Source: Actinoplanes lobatus (lineage in GTDB: Bacteria > Actinomycetota > Actinomycetes > Mycobacteriales > Micromonosporaceae). From it: 64,000 nucleotides of DNA. Every line of letters starts with the position of its first letter. Position 1 is the stretch's first letter. Made by a program: the position numbers and the translations under genes. Under the pieces are notes generated by a model. The model was not told where the DNA came from. It made no database searches and saw only the letters and a list, made by a program, of their open reading frames with translations. This document shows positions 36,987 through 48,669 of the stretch, piece by piece. Location of the stretch: contig NZ_JACHNC010000001.1 in assembly GCF_014205215.1 (NCBI RefSeq), positions 1,865,001-1,929,000 on the forward strand. The letters are read 5' to 3'.

Positions 36987-37514
36987 GTGACAGACTCCAT
37001 CGACCTCGCACGCCAGGTCCGCAGCGTGAGCCGCCTAACCGGCGAGTTCACCCTCCGCTCCGGCCGGACCGCCACCGAATACTTCGACAAGTACCAGTTC
37101 GAGGCCGACCCGGTCCTGCTCGACCGGCTCGCCGAGCGCCTCGCCGTACTGATCCCCGAGGGCACCGAGGTGCTCGCCGGCCTGGAGATGGGCGGCATCG
37201 CGGTGGTCACCGCCCTGGCCCGGCACGCCAAGCTGCCCACCGCCTTCGTCCGCAAGCAGGCCAAGCAGTACGGCACCGCCCGCCTCGCCGAAGGCGCCGA
37301 AGTGGCCGGCCGCCGCGTCCTGATCGTCGAGGACGTGGTCACCTCCGGCGGCCAGGTCGTCCTCTCCACCAACGACCTGCGCAAGCTGGGCGCCCACGTC
37401 GACCACGCGCTCTGCGTGATCGACCGCCAGGAGGGCGGCACCCAGGCCCTGGCCGCCGAGGGCATCACCCTCCGAGCCCTCCTGACTCGGGCGGATCTCG
37501 ACGCCGCCGCCTGA
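36987..37514 (+). CDS. pyrE: Orotate phosphoribosyltransferase
   Basis: Makes orotidine 5'-phosphate from orotate and PRPP in pyrimidine synthesis. 175 residues, the short actinobacterial form. The PRPP-binding motif VLIVEDVVTSGG and the loop segment FVRKQAKQYGTA with catalytic lysines are present. Start is the GTG at 36987 (TDSIDLARQV). Not adjacent to other pyr genes. A GC-rich hairpin follows at 37526. Confidence 0.95.
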   Translation: MTDSIDLARQVRSVSRLTGEFTLRSGRTATEYFDKYQFEADPVLLDRLAERLAVLIPEGTEVLAGLEMGGIAVVTALARHAKLPTAFVRKQAKQYGTARLAEGAEVAGRRVLIVEDVVTSGGQVVLSTNDLRKLGAHVDHALCVIDRQEGGTQALAAEGITLRALLTRADLDAAA

Positions 37515-37525
37515 TCATCGCCACG

Positions 37526-37552
37526 GTCGCGGGCCCACCCAGGGCCCGCGAC
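37526..37552 (+). terminator. Hairpin terminator after pyrE
   Basis: Perfect 11-bp stem GTCGCGGGCCC (37526-37536) with its complement at 37542-37552, 12 bp after the pyrE stop. Confidence 0.8.
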
Positions 37553-37827
37553 AGGGCCGGCGTCACTTCCACTTCAAACCATTTCCGGTACGCGTTTCGC
37601 AAAGTCCCCGAAGCACCCCGCGAGCGTCTGCCGGGTCAAGCCTTTGCCGCGCCCGCCGGGCTCAGATCGCCACTCCCGCGGGCCCGGCCAGGCGTTCCCC
37701 ACCCACCTGCCGCCGCTCCCGCAGGCCCGGCCAGGCGCGAGAGAGTGGCCACCGATCTACGCCCGGCGGGGGCGGCACAGGCGCGACCCGGCAGGGGATC
37801 GCGGCTTTGTGCGTACAGGAAAATGGG
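37553..37827. other. Gene-free interval between pyrE terminator and cutA
   Basis: About 275 bp. The short plus-strand ORF in it (37644-37853) is Arg/Pro-rich with no ribosome site or homologous feel. Nothing else recognised. Confidence 0.5.
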
Positions 37828-38151
37828 TTAAGGGGTTTGGGTTTCTGAATTGACCCAGGCGATGTAGGCGGGGTTGGCAGCCGACACCGGTAGCGCGATG
37901 ACGCACGGGACGTCGTAGGGGTGTTCGGCGTCGGCGCGTTCGACGATCTGGGGGACCAGGTCGAGGCGGGTGTGCAGGGCCACCCGGGCTTCGGGATCGT
38001 CCTGGATGGAGCCGTCCCAGCGGTACAGGGAGCGGATCGCGGTGATCTGCTGACCGCAGGCGGCCAGGCGGTCCTCGATCAGGCGGCGGGTGAAGGCGGC
38101 CAGCCACTCCGGGTCGGCGGCCGTGATGATCACCTCGCAGATGCCGGTCAT
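37828..38151 (-). CDS. cutA: Divalent-cation tolerance protein CutA
   Basis: 107 residues, the normal CutA1 size for a trimeric PII-like fold. Family blocks seen are ADPEWLAAFTRRLIEDRLAAC, SLYRWDGSIQDDPEA, HPYDVPCVIALPVSAANPAYIAWV. The name derives from copper tolerance in E. coli, but the actual function is unsettled. The ATG at 38151 overlaps the asd stop (ATGA), so it is coupled to asd-lysC. Confidence 0.94.
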   Translation of the reverse strand: MTGICEVIITAADPEWLAAFTRRLIEDRLAACGQQITAIRSLYRWDGSIQDDPEARVALHTRLDLVPQIVERADAEHPYDVPCVIALPVSAANPAYIAWVNSETQTP

Positions 38152-39215
38152 GCGGGGGCGCCCTTGGCCAGTTCGGCGGCGATGAGTTCGGCGATCTGGA
38201 CGGTGTTGAGGGCGGCGCCTTTGCGCATGTTGTCGCCGGTGATGAAGAACGACAGGGCGCGGGGATCGTCCATCGCCCGGCGGATGCGGCCCACCCAGGA
38301 CGGGTCGGTGCCGACCGCGTCGATCGGCATCGGGAACTCGCCGGCCTCCGGATCGTCGACCAGGATGACGCCGGGGGCGTTGCGCAGGACCTGACGGGCG
38401 CCGTCCGCGGTCACCTCGGCGGCGAAGACGGCGTGCACGGCGATCGAGTGGCCGGTGACGACCGGGACCCGGACGCACGTGGCGGAGACCTTGAGCGCCG
38501 GCAGGCTGAGGATCTTGCGGGACTCGTTGCGGAGTTTCAGCTCCTCGGAGGACCAGCCCAGGTCGGCCAGTTCACCGGACCAGGGCACCACGTTGAGCGC
38601 CAGCGGGGCCGGGAACGGGCCCAGATCATCGCCGACGGCCTGCCGGACGTTGCCGGGGCGGCCGCCGAGGAGCCGGTCACCGGCCACCTTGGTGAGCTGG
38701 TCGTGGAGGGTGTCGACGCCGGCCTGGCCGGCCCCGGAGGCCGCCTGGTAGGACGCCAGGACGAGTTCGCGGAGCCCGTACTCGTCGTGCAGCGGCGACA
38801 CCGCGATGATCATCGCGGCGACCGTGCAGTTGGCGCTGGACACGATGCCGACCGGGCGGTCGTGGACCGCCTCGCGGTTGACCTCGGGCACGACGAGCGG
38901 CACGTCCGGGCGCATCCGGAAGGCGGACGAATTGTCCACCACGGTCGCGCCCCGGGAGACCGCGATCGGCGCCCAGTGCTCGGACACCGCGTCGGGGACG
39001 TCGAACATCGCCACGTCGACGCCGTCGAACGCCTCGGCGGTCAGCTCGCGGACGTCGAGGCGTTCGCCGCGGCAGGTCAGTGTCTTGCCGGCGGACCGCG
39101 CCGACGCGATGAGCCGGATCTCGCCCCAGACGTTGCGCCGGGACGAGAGCAGCTCCAGCATGACGGACCCGACGGAGCCGGTGGCTCCGACGACGGCGAG
39201 CGTGGGCTGCGCCAT
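38148..39215 (-). CDS. asd: Aspartate-semialdehyde dehydrogenase
   Basis: Second step of the aspartate pathway to lysine, threonine, methionine and diaminopimelate; it reduces aspartyl phosphate with NADPH. 355 residues. The nucleotide loop GATGSVGS is at 10-17 and the catalytic Cys130 in SSANCTVAAM. ASYQAASGAG and the catalytic histidine in GHSIAVHAV follow. It starts 8 bp after lysC, the standard actinobacterial operon. Confidence 0.96.
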   Translation of the reverse strand: MAQPTLAVVGATGSVGSVMLELLSSRRNVWGEIRLIASARSAGKTLTCRGERLDVRELTAEAFDGVDVAMFDVPDAVSEHWAPIAVSRGATVVDNSSAFRMRPDVPLVVPEVNREAVHDRPVGIVSSANCTVAAMIIAVSPLHDEYGLRELVLASYQAASGAGQAGVDTLHDQLTKVAGDRLLGGRPGNVRQAVGDDLGPFPAPLALNVVPWSGELADLGWSSEELKLRNESRKILSLPALKVSATCVRVPVVTGHSIAVHAVFAAEVTADGARQVLRNAPGVILVDDPEAGEFPMPIDAVGTDPSWVGRIRRAMDDPRALSFFITGDNMRKGAALNTVQIAELIAAELAKGAPA

Positions 39216-39223
39216 CGCCCGGG

Positions 39224-40489
<1,266 letters not shown>

Positions 40490-40651
40490 GGCGAAACCAT
40501 TCCTTCGGCTAAACGGATCGTCACCACCCTAGCCGCGCGACTCGTACGCCTCGACATGCGATCCCAGAATCCGGCCAGGTTGGCGCGACACGCCGGGGGC
40601 GCTGGGCCGCCGTACCGGGGGCATCGCACGGTATGGGGCGAGAATGTCGCG

Positions 40652-41416
40652 ATGCGCCTTCCCTCCGCGTTCACCGTCGCCGTGCTGGTGTTCGGCCTGG
40701 CCGGCTGCGGTGGTGAGAGTGCCCCCGAAGCGGTTCCCGAGACCGCCGCGTCGGTCGCCGACCCGGAGCCCGAGGCCCGGGATCAGCTGGCCGGACTGGC
40801 CGCGCTGGCCCTGGACCGCCGGTACGCCGCGCTGTACACGTTCGACGTCGGTGACGGCAGCCCACGGGACGTGGTCGCCTCGGTCGCCGACGACGGCACC
40901 TGGCGGGTGGACATCCCGCTCGGCGCGCTCGGCGGGACGGCCGGCGTCACGATCATCAAGGTGGCGGCCGGCGTCTACCAGTGCGGTCTGACCACGTCGA
41001 CGCAGCCGGTGAGCCCCACCTGCATCCGGGTGGCCGAGCGCGGTGACAAGGTGCCACGCCGGTACGACCCGAAGGTGCAGCGCCTGTTCCGGCAGTGGCT
41101 GACCGTCTTCACCGACCGGAAGGCGCCGCTGGCGGTCTCCGCGGTGCGACCGCTGGCCGGAGCGCAGGGCGGCACCTGCTATGCCGTCGACTCGGTGAGC
41201 GCCGCCCTGGACCCGCCGGTGGACGTCGGCATCTATTGCTATTCGGCGGACGGGCTGCTGACCGCGGCCCGGGTCGAGTACGGCGTGCTCAAGCTGGTCC
41301 GTCAGGTCGCCGGGCCGCCCACCCTTCAGCTGCCCGGCCCGGAGGTGGCCGGTGAGCCGATGGGTATGAGCAGCCCGCCGCCGGTGGTGCAGCCGAGTGG
41401 CCTGACCCCGTCCTGA
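40652..41416 (+). CDS. Putative lipoprotein, unknown
   Basis: 254 residues starting MRLPSAFTVAVLVFG, with lipobox LAGC (Cys17 or so). The mature domain of about 200 residues has a run GLAALALDRRYAALYTFD and four cysteines (YQCG, TCIRV, GTCYAV, IYCY). It resembles many actinobacterial secreted proteins without assigned role. An upstream in-frame start would hide the signal peptide and is rejected. Divergent from lysC, upstream of the leuA leader. Confidence 0.75.
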   Translation: MRLPSAFTVAVLVFGLAGCGGESAPEAVPETAASVADPEPEARDQLAGLAALALDRRYAALYTFDVGDGSPRDVVASVADDGTWRVDIPLGALGGTAGVTIIKVAAGVYQCGLTTSTQPVSPTCIRVAERGDKVPRRYDPKVQRLFRQWLTVFTDRKAPLAVSAVRPLAGAQGGTCYAVDSVSAALDPPVDVGIYCYSADGLLTAARVEYGVLKLVRQVAGPPTLQLPGPEVAGEPMGMSSPPPVVQPSGLTPS

Positions 41417-41487
41417 CCGTTGCCCTTCCCACGATCCGGGCGTTCGGATAGCCGTCTGCAAACGCTTGACGTAACGTGGCTGGCGAC

Positions 41488-41562
41488 ATGTGGCAGGTGA
41501 ACCTTCTCCTTCGCTGCCGCGACGAGGCCCCATCCCAGGTCGGCACCTCGTCGCGGAGGTGA
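41488..41562 (+). CDS. leuA leader peptide
   Basis: A 24-codon ORF, MWQVNLLLRCRDEAPSQVGT plus four codons, with three consecutive leucine codons (CTT CTC CTT) and Arg after. It sits 44 bp before leuA and its end overlaps a strong hairpin. This is the layout expected of a leucine-sensing ribosome-mediated attenuator, a control type previously predicted for actinobacterial leuA. No clear SD precedes it; TTGACGTAACGT lies just upstream, so translation may be nearly leaderless. Confidence 0.75.
   Translation: MWQVNLLLRCRDEAPSQVGTSSRR
41517..41556 (+). promoter_or_regulatory. leuA attenuator hairpin
   Basis: Perfect 11-bp stem CCGCGACGAGG (41517-41527) with its complement at 41546-41556 and an 18-nt loop. 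The left arm starts five codons after the Leu codons of the leader peptide. A ribosome stalled on Leu codons would change folding here; whether the effect is on termination or leuA translation cannot be seen. Confidence 0.7.
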
Positions 41563-41591
41563 CGCACGCCGCCTGCTCGTCTTCTTCCTGA

Positions 41592-43328
<1,737 letters not shown>

Positions 43329-43333
43329 GGTTC

Positions 43334-43370
43334 ACTCCCCCGCGTGCGGCGATCTGCGGCGCGCGGGGGT
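43334..43370 (+). terminator. Hairpin after leuA
   Basis: ACTCCCCCGCG pairs with GCGCGGGGGT (43361-43370) with a small bulge, starting 5 bp after the leuA stop. Confidence 0.75.
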
Positions 43371-43389
43371 CACCCTTACCCTGGGGTAC

Positions 43390-44034
43390 GTGCCCCCGAG
43401 TAACGCCTTTCGATGGTTTCCCCTCGTCCTGACCGCCGCCCTGCTGACCGGCTGCACGGTGGTCGAGTCCTCCCCCGGCAGCACCGCGCCCGTCCCCGAG
43501 TCCGGGGAGGTGGGCCAGTCCGCTGATCTGCTGTCCGAATTGACCGTCGCCGCGCCCCAGTCGATGAAGGGCTACAGCCGGGACAGGTTCCCGCACTGGC
43601 GCAGTGCCGGCAAGAACTGCGACGTCCGGGACACCGTGCTGGAACGCGACGGCGACAAGGTCAAGCTCTCCGGCTGCAACGTCGTGGCCGGCACCTGGAC
43701 CAGCCTGTACGACGGCGTGGTGCTGACCTCGCCCACCAAGGTGGACATCGACCACATGGTCCCGCTCGCCAACGCCTGGCGCTCCGGGGCCGACAGCTGG
43801 ACCGACGACGAACGCGGCGACTTCGCCAACGATCTGGACCGCCCGCAGCTGCTCGCGGTGTCCGCCTCGTCCAACCGGTCGAAGGGCGACCAGGACCCGT
43901 CGACCTGGAAGCCGGCCGAGAAGAGCAGCTGGTGCACGTACGCTCAGGACTGGATCGAAGTGAAGTCCTTCTGGAAACTGACCGTCACGGAGAAGGAGAA
44001 GGACTCTCTCAACGAGATGCTGGGGACCTGCTGA
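43390..44034 (+). CDS. Secreted HNH-type nuclease-like lipoprotein (DUF1524 family)
   Basis: 214 residues. Signal peptide with lipobox LTGC (Cys22), then a domain with the HNH-like core VDIDHMVPLANAWRSG and downstream DRPQLLAVSASSNRSKGDQDP, the pattern of DUF1524/GmrSD-C-type secreted nucleases common in actinobacteria. Cysteines flank the fold (NCDV, GCNV, WCTY, terminal C). Possibly degrades extracellular DNA for nutrients. Start GTG at 43390. The next small gene starts 1 bp after its stop. Confidence 0.85.
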   Translation: MPPSNAFRWFPLVLTAALLTGCTVVESSPGSTAPVPESGEVGQSADLLSELTVAAPQSMKGYSRDRFPHWRSAGKNCDVRDTVLERDGDKVKLSGCNVVAGTWTSLYDGVVLTSPTKVDIDHMVPLANAWRSGADSWTDDERGDFANDLDRPQLLAVSASSNRSKGDQDPSTWKPAEKSSWCTYAQDWIEVKSFWKLTVTEKEKDSLNEMLGTC

Positions 44035-44035
44035 C

Positions 44036-44293
44036 ATGGCCGACGAGCAGAGCCGAACCACCGACATCGTGCCCGGCCCGGGCGGGGTGATGACTGACGA
44101 GGTCGGGGTGGTGACCGGTGACCTGACCCTGCGCACCGAGCTCGCCGACGGTCAGGTCACCGTGCGCGTGCAGTACAAGGACGCCGACGAGTGGTACACG
44201 GTCACCGGCGGCCGTGCCGCGCTCGCCGACGCCGCCGACCTGGACGCCGTGCACACCGTCGCGGTCGGCCTGCTTCATCGTCCGGAGGGTTGA
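44036..44293 (+). CDS. Small conserved-looking protein, unknown
   Basis: 85 residues, acidic: begins MADEQSRTTDIVPGPGG and contains GDLTLRTELADGQVTVRVQYKDADEWY followed by an Ala/Asp helix. No signal or membrane segment. Its start lies 1 bp after the HNH-type lipoprotein stop, so the two are translationally linked. Codon use fits a real gene. Function not recognised; with its partner secreted as a nuclease, an antidote role is only a guess. Confidence 0.7.
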   Translation: MADEQSRTTDIVPGPGGVMTDEVGVVTGDLTLRTELADGQVTVRVQYKDADEWYTVTGGRAALADAADLDAVHTVAVGLLHRPEG

Positions 44294-44405
44294 CCACGGT
44301 CGACGTGGGCGTTACACAGTCGTAACCGACTACCGCGAACCAATCTCGCGGAAAGTGGATCGCACCTATCGACCGCACGGACCCACGGGGATGAAAGGCA
44401 CCATC

Positions 44406-45497
44406 ATGCAGCTGTTCCGCATCGGTATGACGCTTCTGGCCGGCATCGGCGTCGGGGTGCTCGCCGCACCGGTGGCGGCGCAGGCCGCTTCGACCGGTGT
44501 CGCGTCGACGATCGGCACCACCGTCGAGTACAAGGCGGCCTCCGGCAAGGCCAACCGGGTGGTCATCACCACGACCGACCGGGCCGTCGTCATCGACGAC
44601 AAGTACCCGATCAAGGCCGGCACCGGCTGCAAGCCGGTCAAGGGCGACAAGACCAAGGTCACCTGTGTCACCGACGTGGTGGCAGCGCGGGTCCGGGTCT
44701 TCACGTACGACAAGGACGACCGGATCACCAACCGCACCGTGCTGCGCCTGGTCGCCTGGGCCGGCTCCGGCGCGGACACCGTCTACGGCGGCGCCTCCGG
44801 CGACTACCTGTACGGCCAGTCCGGCAAGGACGTGCTCGCCGGCGGCGGCGGCAACGACCGGATCTCCGGCGGCACCGCGGACGACAAGCTCTACGGCGGC
44901 GTCGGCCACGACTTCATCAGCGGAGACACCGGCCACGACTACCTCGACGGCGGCTCCGAAAACGACCACCTGATCGGGTTCAACGGCAAGGACGAGGTGT
45001 ACGGCGGACGCGGCGACGACCTCATCGACATGCACAACACCAAGATCAGTGGCGACCGGGACAAGGTCTCCGGCGGTCCGGGCCGGGACACCGTCAGCTA
45101 CCAGAGCTACCGCAGCATGGTCGTCGTCAACCTCCACGCGACCGCCAGCAGCGGCGGGAGCAACGGGTGGGAGCAGGACACCCTGGCCGACGACTTCGAG
45201 GTCGCCTACGGCGGCGAGGGCGACGACCGGCTCTACGGCTACGACGGGGCTCAGACCCTGGTGGGCTGGGACGGCAACGACCAGATCTCCGGTGGCGCCG
45301 GCAGCGACGTGCTGCTGGGTGGCGCGGGCCAGGACAAGCTCTACGGCAACGGCGGCGACGACCGCCTGGACGGCGCCGACGGCGCCAACAGCACCAACAC
45401 CGAGGCCGACCTGCTCAACGGCGGCATGGAGAGCACCTCGGCCGGGGACCTGTGCATCGCGTACACCAATGACGTGAAGCAGTACTGCGAGCGTTGA
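44406..45497 (+). CDS. Secreted RTX-repeat calcium-binding protein 1
   Basis: 363 residues. A Sec signal peptide (ending AAQA) is followed by a module of about 90 residues shared by all four tandem genes: ASTGVAS, then IDDKYPIKAGTGC and VKGDKTKVTC with two cysteines. From about residue 118 come some nine RTX nonapeptides (GGxGxDxLY type), a spacer, and about seven more. It ends in the shared tail GDLC...KQYCE. RTX arrays bind calcium and fold after export. No type I exporter gene is present; the signal peptide suggests Sec export. The ATG at 44406 follows GAAAGG; an ATG at 44391 is possible. Confidence 0.85.
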   Translation: MQLFRIGMTLLAGIGVGVLAAPVAAQAASTGVASTIGTTVEYKAASGKANRVVITTTDRAVVIDDKYPIKAGTGCKPVKGDKTKVTCVTDVVAARVRVFTYDKDDRITNRTVLRLVAWAGSGADTVYGGASGDYLYGQSGKDVLAGGGGNDRISGGTADDKLYGGVGHDFISGDTGHDYLDGGSENDHLIGFNGKDEVYGGRGDDLIDMHNTKISGDRDKVSGGPGRDTVSYQSYRSMVVVNLHATASSGGSNGWEQDTLADDFEVAYGGEGDDRLYGYDGAQTLVGWDGNDQISGGAGSDVLLGGAGQDKLYGNGGDDRLDGADGANSTNTEADLLNGGMESTSAGDLCIAYTNDVKQYCER

Positions 45498-45530
45498 TCC
45501 AACAGCCCGGTCCTATCTCGACACGGGTTG

Positions 45531-45626
45531 GTCATCCTTTCGTGCCACGTTGAGCACCTACGGTTCGCGCCGGACGCGGTAGGCGGTGGGCTTCCATCGC
45601 TTACCGCGGATCAAACGGATCCTGCG
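45531..45626 (+). pseudogene. Relic of the 3' end of a GH20 hexosaminidase gene
   Basis: This stretch aligns in codon phase with the last 31 codons of the intact GH20 gene (48543-48635). It begins TCATCCTTTCGTGCC in both and reads SSFRA.L..YG, then GFHR.P.I. An in-frame TAG interrupts it and the terminal TGA has become TGC. The similarity continues without a break through the RTX ribosome site and start. It marks a duplication that copied RTX plus the GH20 tail. Confidence 0.85.
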
Positions 45627-45660
45627 CAATCGATGAAGTTCTCGGTACGGGGGAGAAAAC

Positions 45661-47040
45661 ATGTCTCGTCTCACCTGGGCGGTCAGAGCCGGCGCGGCTC
45701 TGCTCGGCACCACCGCCACGATCGCGATGGGCGCCGGCCCGGCCCAGGCCGCCTCGACCGGCGTGGCCTCGGTGTCCGGCTCCAAGCTCGTCTTCCAGGC
45801 CGGCAGCGGCCTCGCCAACCAGGTGCTGGTGACCGAGTCCGGTGGCACGGTGACCATCGACGACAAGCACAAGATCAAGGCGGGCAAGGGCTGCGCGGCG
45901 GTCGCCGGTGACAGGACCAAGGTGACCTGCACCGGCGCCAAGTACGCGAGCATCCGCCTGGGCAGCAAGAACGACATCATGGTGAACAAGAGCGGCCTGA
46001 TCGTGTACGCGTTCGGCTCCACCGGCAACGACTACTTCCTCGGCGGCGCCGGCAAGGACTACCTGCACGGCGGCTCGGGCAACGACACCATCTTCGGCGC
46101 GGACGGCAACGACTGGCTGTACGGCGAGAGCGGCCACGACAACATCAACGGCGGTGACGGCGCCGACCGGCTGGACGACGGCAGCGGCAACGACCGCTCC
46201 AACGGCGGCTCGGGCAACGACACGCTGCTGGAGAGCGCCGGTAAGGACAAGCTCTACGGCTCGGCCGGCGACGACCACCTGTCCGCGAGCGGCCGCACCG
46301 AGGCCGACTACTTCAGCGGCGGTGACGGCGCCGACGTGGTCGACTACTTCGGCGCGAAGAAGCCGGTCACCGCGGACGCCGACGGGGTCAGGGGCGACGA
46401 CGGCATCAAGGGCGGCAAGGACACCATCTCCTCCGACGTCGAGAACCTGTCCGGCGGCTCCGGCAACGACACCCTCATCGGCAACGCCGGCGCGAACGTC
46501 CTGCGGGGTGGCGGCGGCAACGACCGCCTCTACGGGCAGGGCGGCGACGACGCGCTCGTCGGCGACAGCGGGCACGACCTGCTGAACGGCGGCGCCGGCA
46601 ACGACACCCTCACCGGTGACGACTCGGTGCACCACGACACCGAGAAGCTCTACGGCGACGTGCTGCTCGGCGGCCCCGGCGTGGACCTGGCCAACTACCA
46701 CGGCTACTGGGAGCCGATCACCGTCGACCTGGACGGCCAGTCCGGCGACGACGGCGTCAAGGGTGAGCACGACTCGGTCGGCGCCGACGTCGAGAACCTG
46801 ACCGGTGGCTGGGGCTCGGACACGCTGATCGGCAACGCCGCGAACAACGTCATCATCGGCGGCGACGACAGTGCCGACAAGATCCAGGGTGGCGCGGGCG
46901 ACGACCGGCTCATCGCCGGCAGCGAGCCGGGCACCGCGGCCGACGGCGGCCGGGACGCCCTCGACGGCGGCACGCACGTCTCCGGTGACGCGTGCAGCTT
47001 CAACGCGGACGAGGACACCGCGGTCAACTGCGAGAGCTGA
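45661..47040 (+). CDS. Secreted RTX-repeat calcium-binding protein 2
   Basis: 459 residues. Signal peptide ending GPAQA, the shared module ([24 protein letters not shown]), then three blocks of GGxGxDxL repeats separated by two spacers containing GDDGxKGxxDxxxxDVENL, and the shared tail GDACSF...NCES. The ATG follows GGGGAGAAAAC. Closest to protein 3 (48670) in full-length layout; the two are duplicates. 17 bp before the GH20 gene. Confidence 0.88.
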   Translation: MSRLTWAVRAGAALLGTTATIAMGAGPAQAASTGVASVSGSKLVFQAGSGLANQVLVTESGGTVTIDDKHKIKAGKGCAAVAGDRTKVTCTGAKYASIRLGSKNDIMVNKSGLIVYAFGSTGNDYFLGGAGKDYLHGGSGNDTIFGADGNDWLYGESGHDNINGGDGADRLDDGSGNDRSNGGSGNDTLLESAGKDKLYGSAGDDHLSASGRTEADYFSGGDGADVVDYFGAKKPVTADADGVRGDDGIKGGKDTISSDVENLSGGSGNDTLIGNAGANVLRGGGGNDRLYGQGGDDALVGDSGHDLLNGGAGNDTLTGDDSVHHDTEKLYGDVLLGGPGVDLANYHGYWEPITVDLDGQSGDDGVKGEHDSVGADVENLTGGWGSDTLIGNAANNVIIGGDDSADKIQGGAGDDRLIAGSEPGTAADGGRDALDGGTHVSGDACSFNADEDTAVNCES

Positions 47041-47057
47041 GACGGGGCTGGTGATCG

Positions 47058-48635
47058 ATGGGTACGGTCGGGCGGGTGCGTCTCACCCGTCTGGCCGTCG
47101 CCCTCGTGACGGCTCTGCCCCTGGTCACCGCCACCGCCTCGGCGAGCCGGTCGCCGGAGCGCCCGGCGATCGCCCTGACCGACGTGCTTCCCGCGGTCGC
47201 CGAGGCGAACCCGGCCCCCGGCGACGGCTTCCGGCTCACCTCCGGCACCGTGATCACCGCGTCCGGCGCCGCGCTGCCGGTGGCCGGGCAGCTCGCGGAG
47301 GCTCTCCGGCCGGGCACCGGCTTCCCGCTGCCGGTGGTGGCGGACGGCGGGGCGCGGGCGATCGCCCTGGTGCTGGAACCGGGCCATCCGGACGAGGGTT
47401 ACCGCCTCGACATCGGTCCGGCCGGCGTCGCATTGCGGGCGACCGGGCCGGCCGGGCTGTTCGCCGGGGTGCAGACCCTGCGCCAGCTGCTGCCGCCGGA
47501 GATCGAGTCGACGTCACCGCAGCGGCGCCGCTGGGTTCTTCCCGGCGGCACGATCATGGACCGGCCGAGGTACGCGTACCGCGGCGCCATGCTCGACCTG
47601 GCCCGCCACTTCCACGAGCCGGCCGAGATCCGCCGCTACATCGACCAGCTCGGCCGCTTCAAGATCAATCACCTGCACCTGCACCTGAGCGACGACCAGG
47701 GCTGGCGCATCCGGATCGACAGCTGGCCGAGGCTCACCGAGGTGGGCGGGGCGCCCGGGACCGGCGTGGGCGGCGACGGCGGCGGTTTCCTCACCAAGGA
47801 CGACTACCGGCAGCTGGTCCGGTACGCCGCCGACCGGTTCGTCACGATCGTCCCCGAGATCGACATGCCGGGCCACGTGAACGCCGCACAGGTCGCCTAC
47901 CCCGAGCTCACCTGCGACGGGGTGGCGCCGCGACCGCGGACCGACATGCGGGTCGGGTACAGCTCCCTCTGCGTCTCCGCCGACGTCACCTACCGGTTCG
48001 CCGAGGACGTCATCCGTGAGCTGGCCGAGATGACACCCGGGCCGTACCTGCACATCGGTGGCGACGAGGCGATGTCGACGCCGCACGGCAGCTACCTGAC
48101 CTTTCAGAAACGGGTGCTGCCGCTGGTCCGGAAATACGGGAAGATCCCGTACGGCTGGCACGAGATCGCCCAGTCCCCGTCCGCGGCCGGCGCGGTGATC
48201 CAGTTCTGGGGCCGGGAGCGGAGCAGCCCCTCGGTGGCGACCGCCGTGGCCGCCGGCGCCCGGGTCGTCCTCTCCCCGGCGAACCGCTCCTATCTCGACA
48301 TGAAGTACGACATGCTCACGCCGGGCGGGCTGGCGTGGGCCGGGTACATCGAGGTGCGGACCGCGTACGACTGGGATCCGGCCCGCCTGCTGTCCGACGT
48401 ACCGGAAAGCGCGGTTCTCGGGGTGGAGGCCCCGCTCTGGTCCGAGACCCTCCGGGATTCCACCGACATCGATTTCCTTGCCTTCCCGCGTCTCGTGGCG
48501 ATCGCCGAACTGGGCTGGTCACCGCGCTCGGCACACGACTGGTCATCCTTTCGTGCCAGGTTGGGCGCCTACGGTCCACGCTGGATCCGCGACGGGGTGG
48601 GATTCCACCGCTCACCGCAGATCAACTGGTCCTGA
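47058..48635 (+). CDS. Secreted beta-N-acetylhexosaminidase (GH20)
   Basis: 525 residues. Signal peptide, GH20b-type N-terminal domain, then a TIM barrel (from about 175, YRGAMLDLARHF). The catalytic Asp336-Glu337 lie in HIGGDEA; substrate tryptophans are in YGWHEI and the terminal APLWSETL segment. It releases terminal GlcNAc/GalNAc from chitin oligomers, glycans or wall fragments. It lies between the two duplicated RTX genes with gaps of 17 and 34 bp, so it is probably coexpressed with them. Confidence 0.94.
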   Translation: MGTVGRVRLTRLAVALVTALPLVTATASASRSPERPAIALTDVLPAVAEANPAPGDGFRLTSGTVITASGAALPVAGQLAEALRPGTGFPLPVVADGGARAIALVLEPGHPDEGYRLDIGPAGVALRATGPAGLFAGVQTLRQLLPPEIESTSPQRRRWVLPGGTIMDRPRYAYRGAMLDLARHFHEPAEIRRYIDQLGRFKINHLHLHLSDDQGWRIRIDSWPRLTEVGGAPGTGVGGDGGGFLTKDDYRQLVRYAADRFVTIVPEIDMPGHVNAAQVAYPELTCDGVAPRPRTDMRVGYSSLCVSADVTYRFAEDVIRELAEMTPGPYLHIGGDEAMSTPHGSYLTFQKRVLPLVRKYGKIPYGWHEIAQSPSAAGAVIQFWGRERSSPSVATAVAAGARVVLSPANRSYLDMKYDMLTPGGLAWAGYIEVRTAYDWDPARLLSDVPESAVLGVEAPLWSETLRDSTDIDFLAFPRLVAIAELGWSPRSAHDWSSFRARLGAYGPRWIRDGVGFHRSPQINWS

Positions 48636-48669
48636 GCAATCGATGAATTTCTCGGTACGGGGGAGAAAC

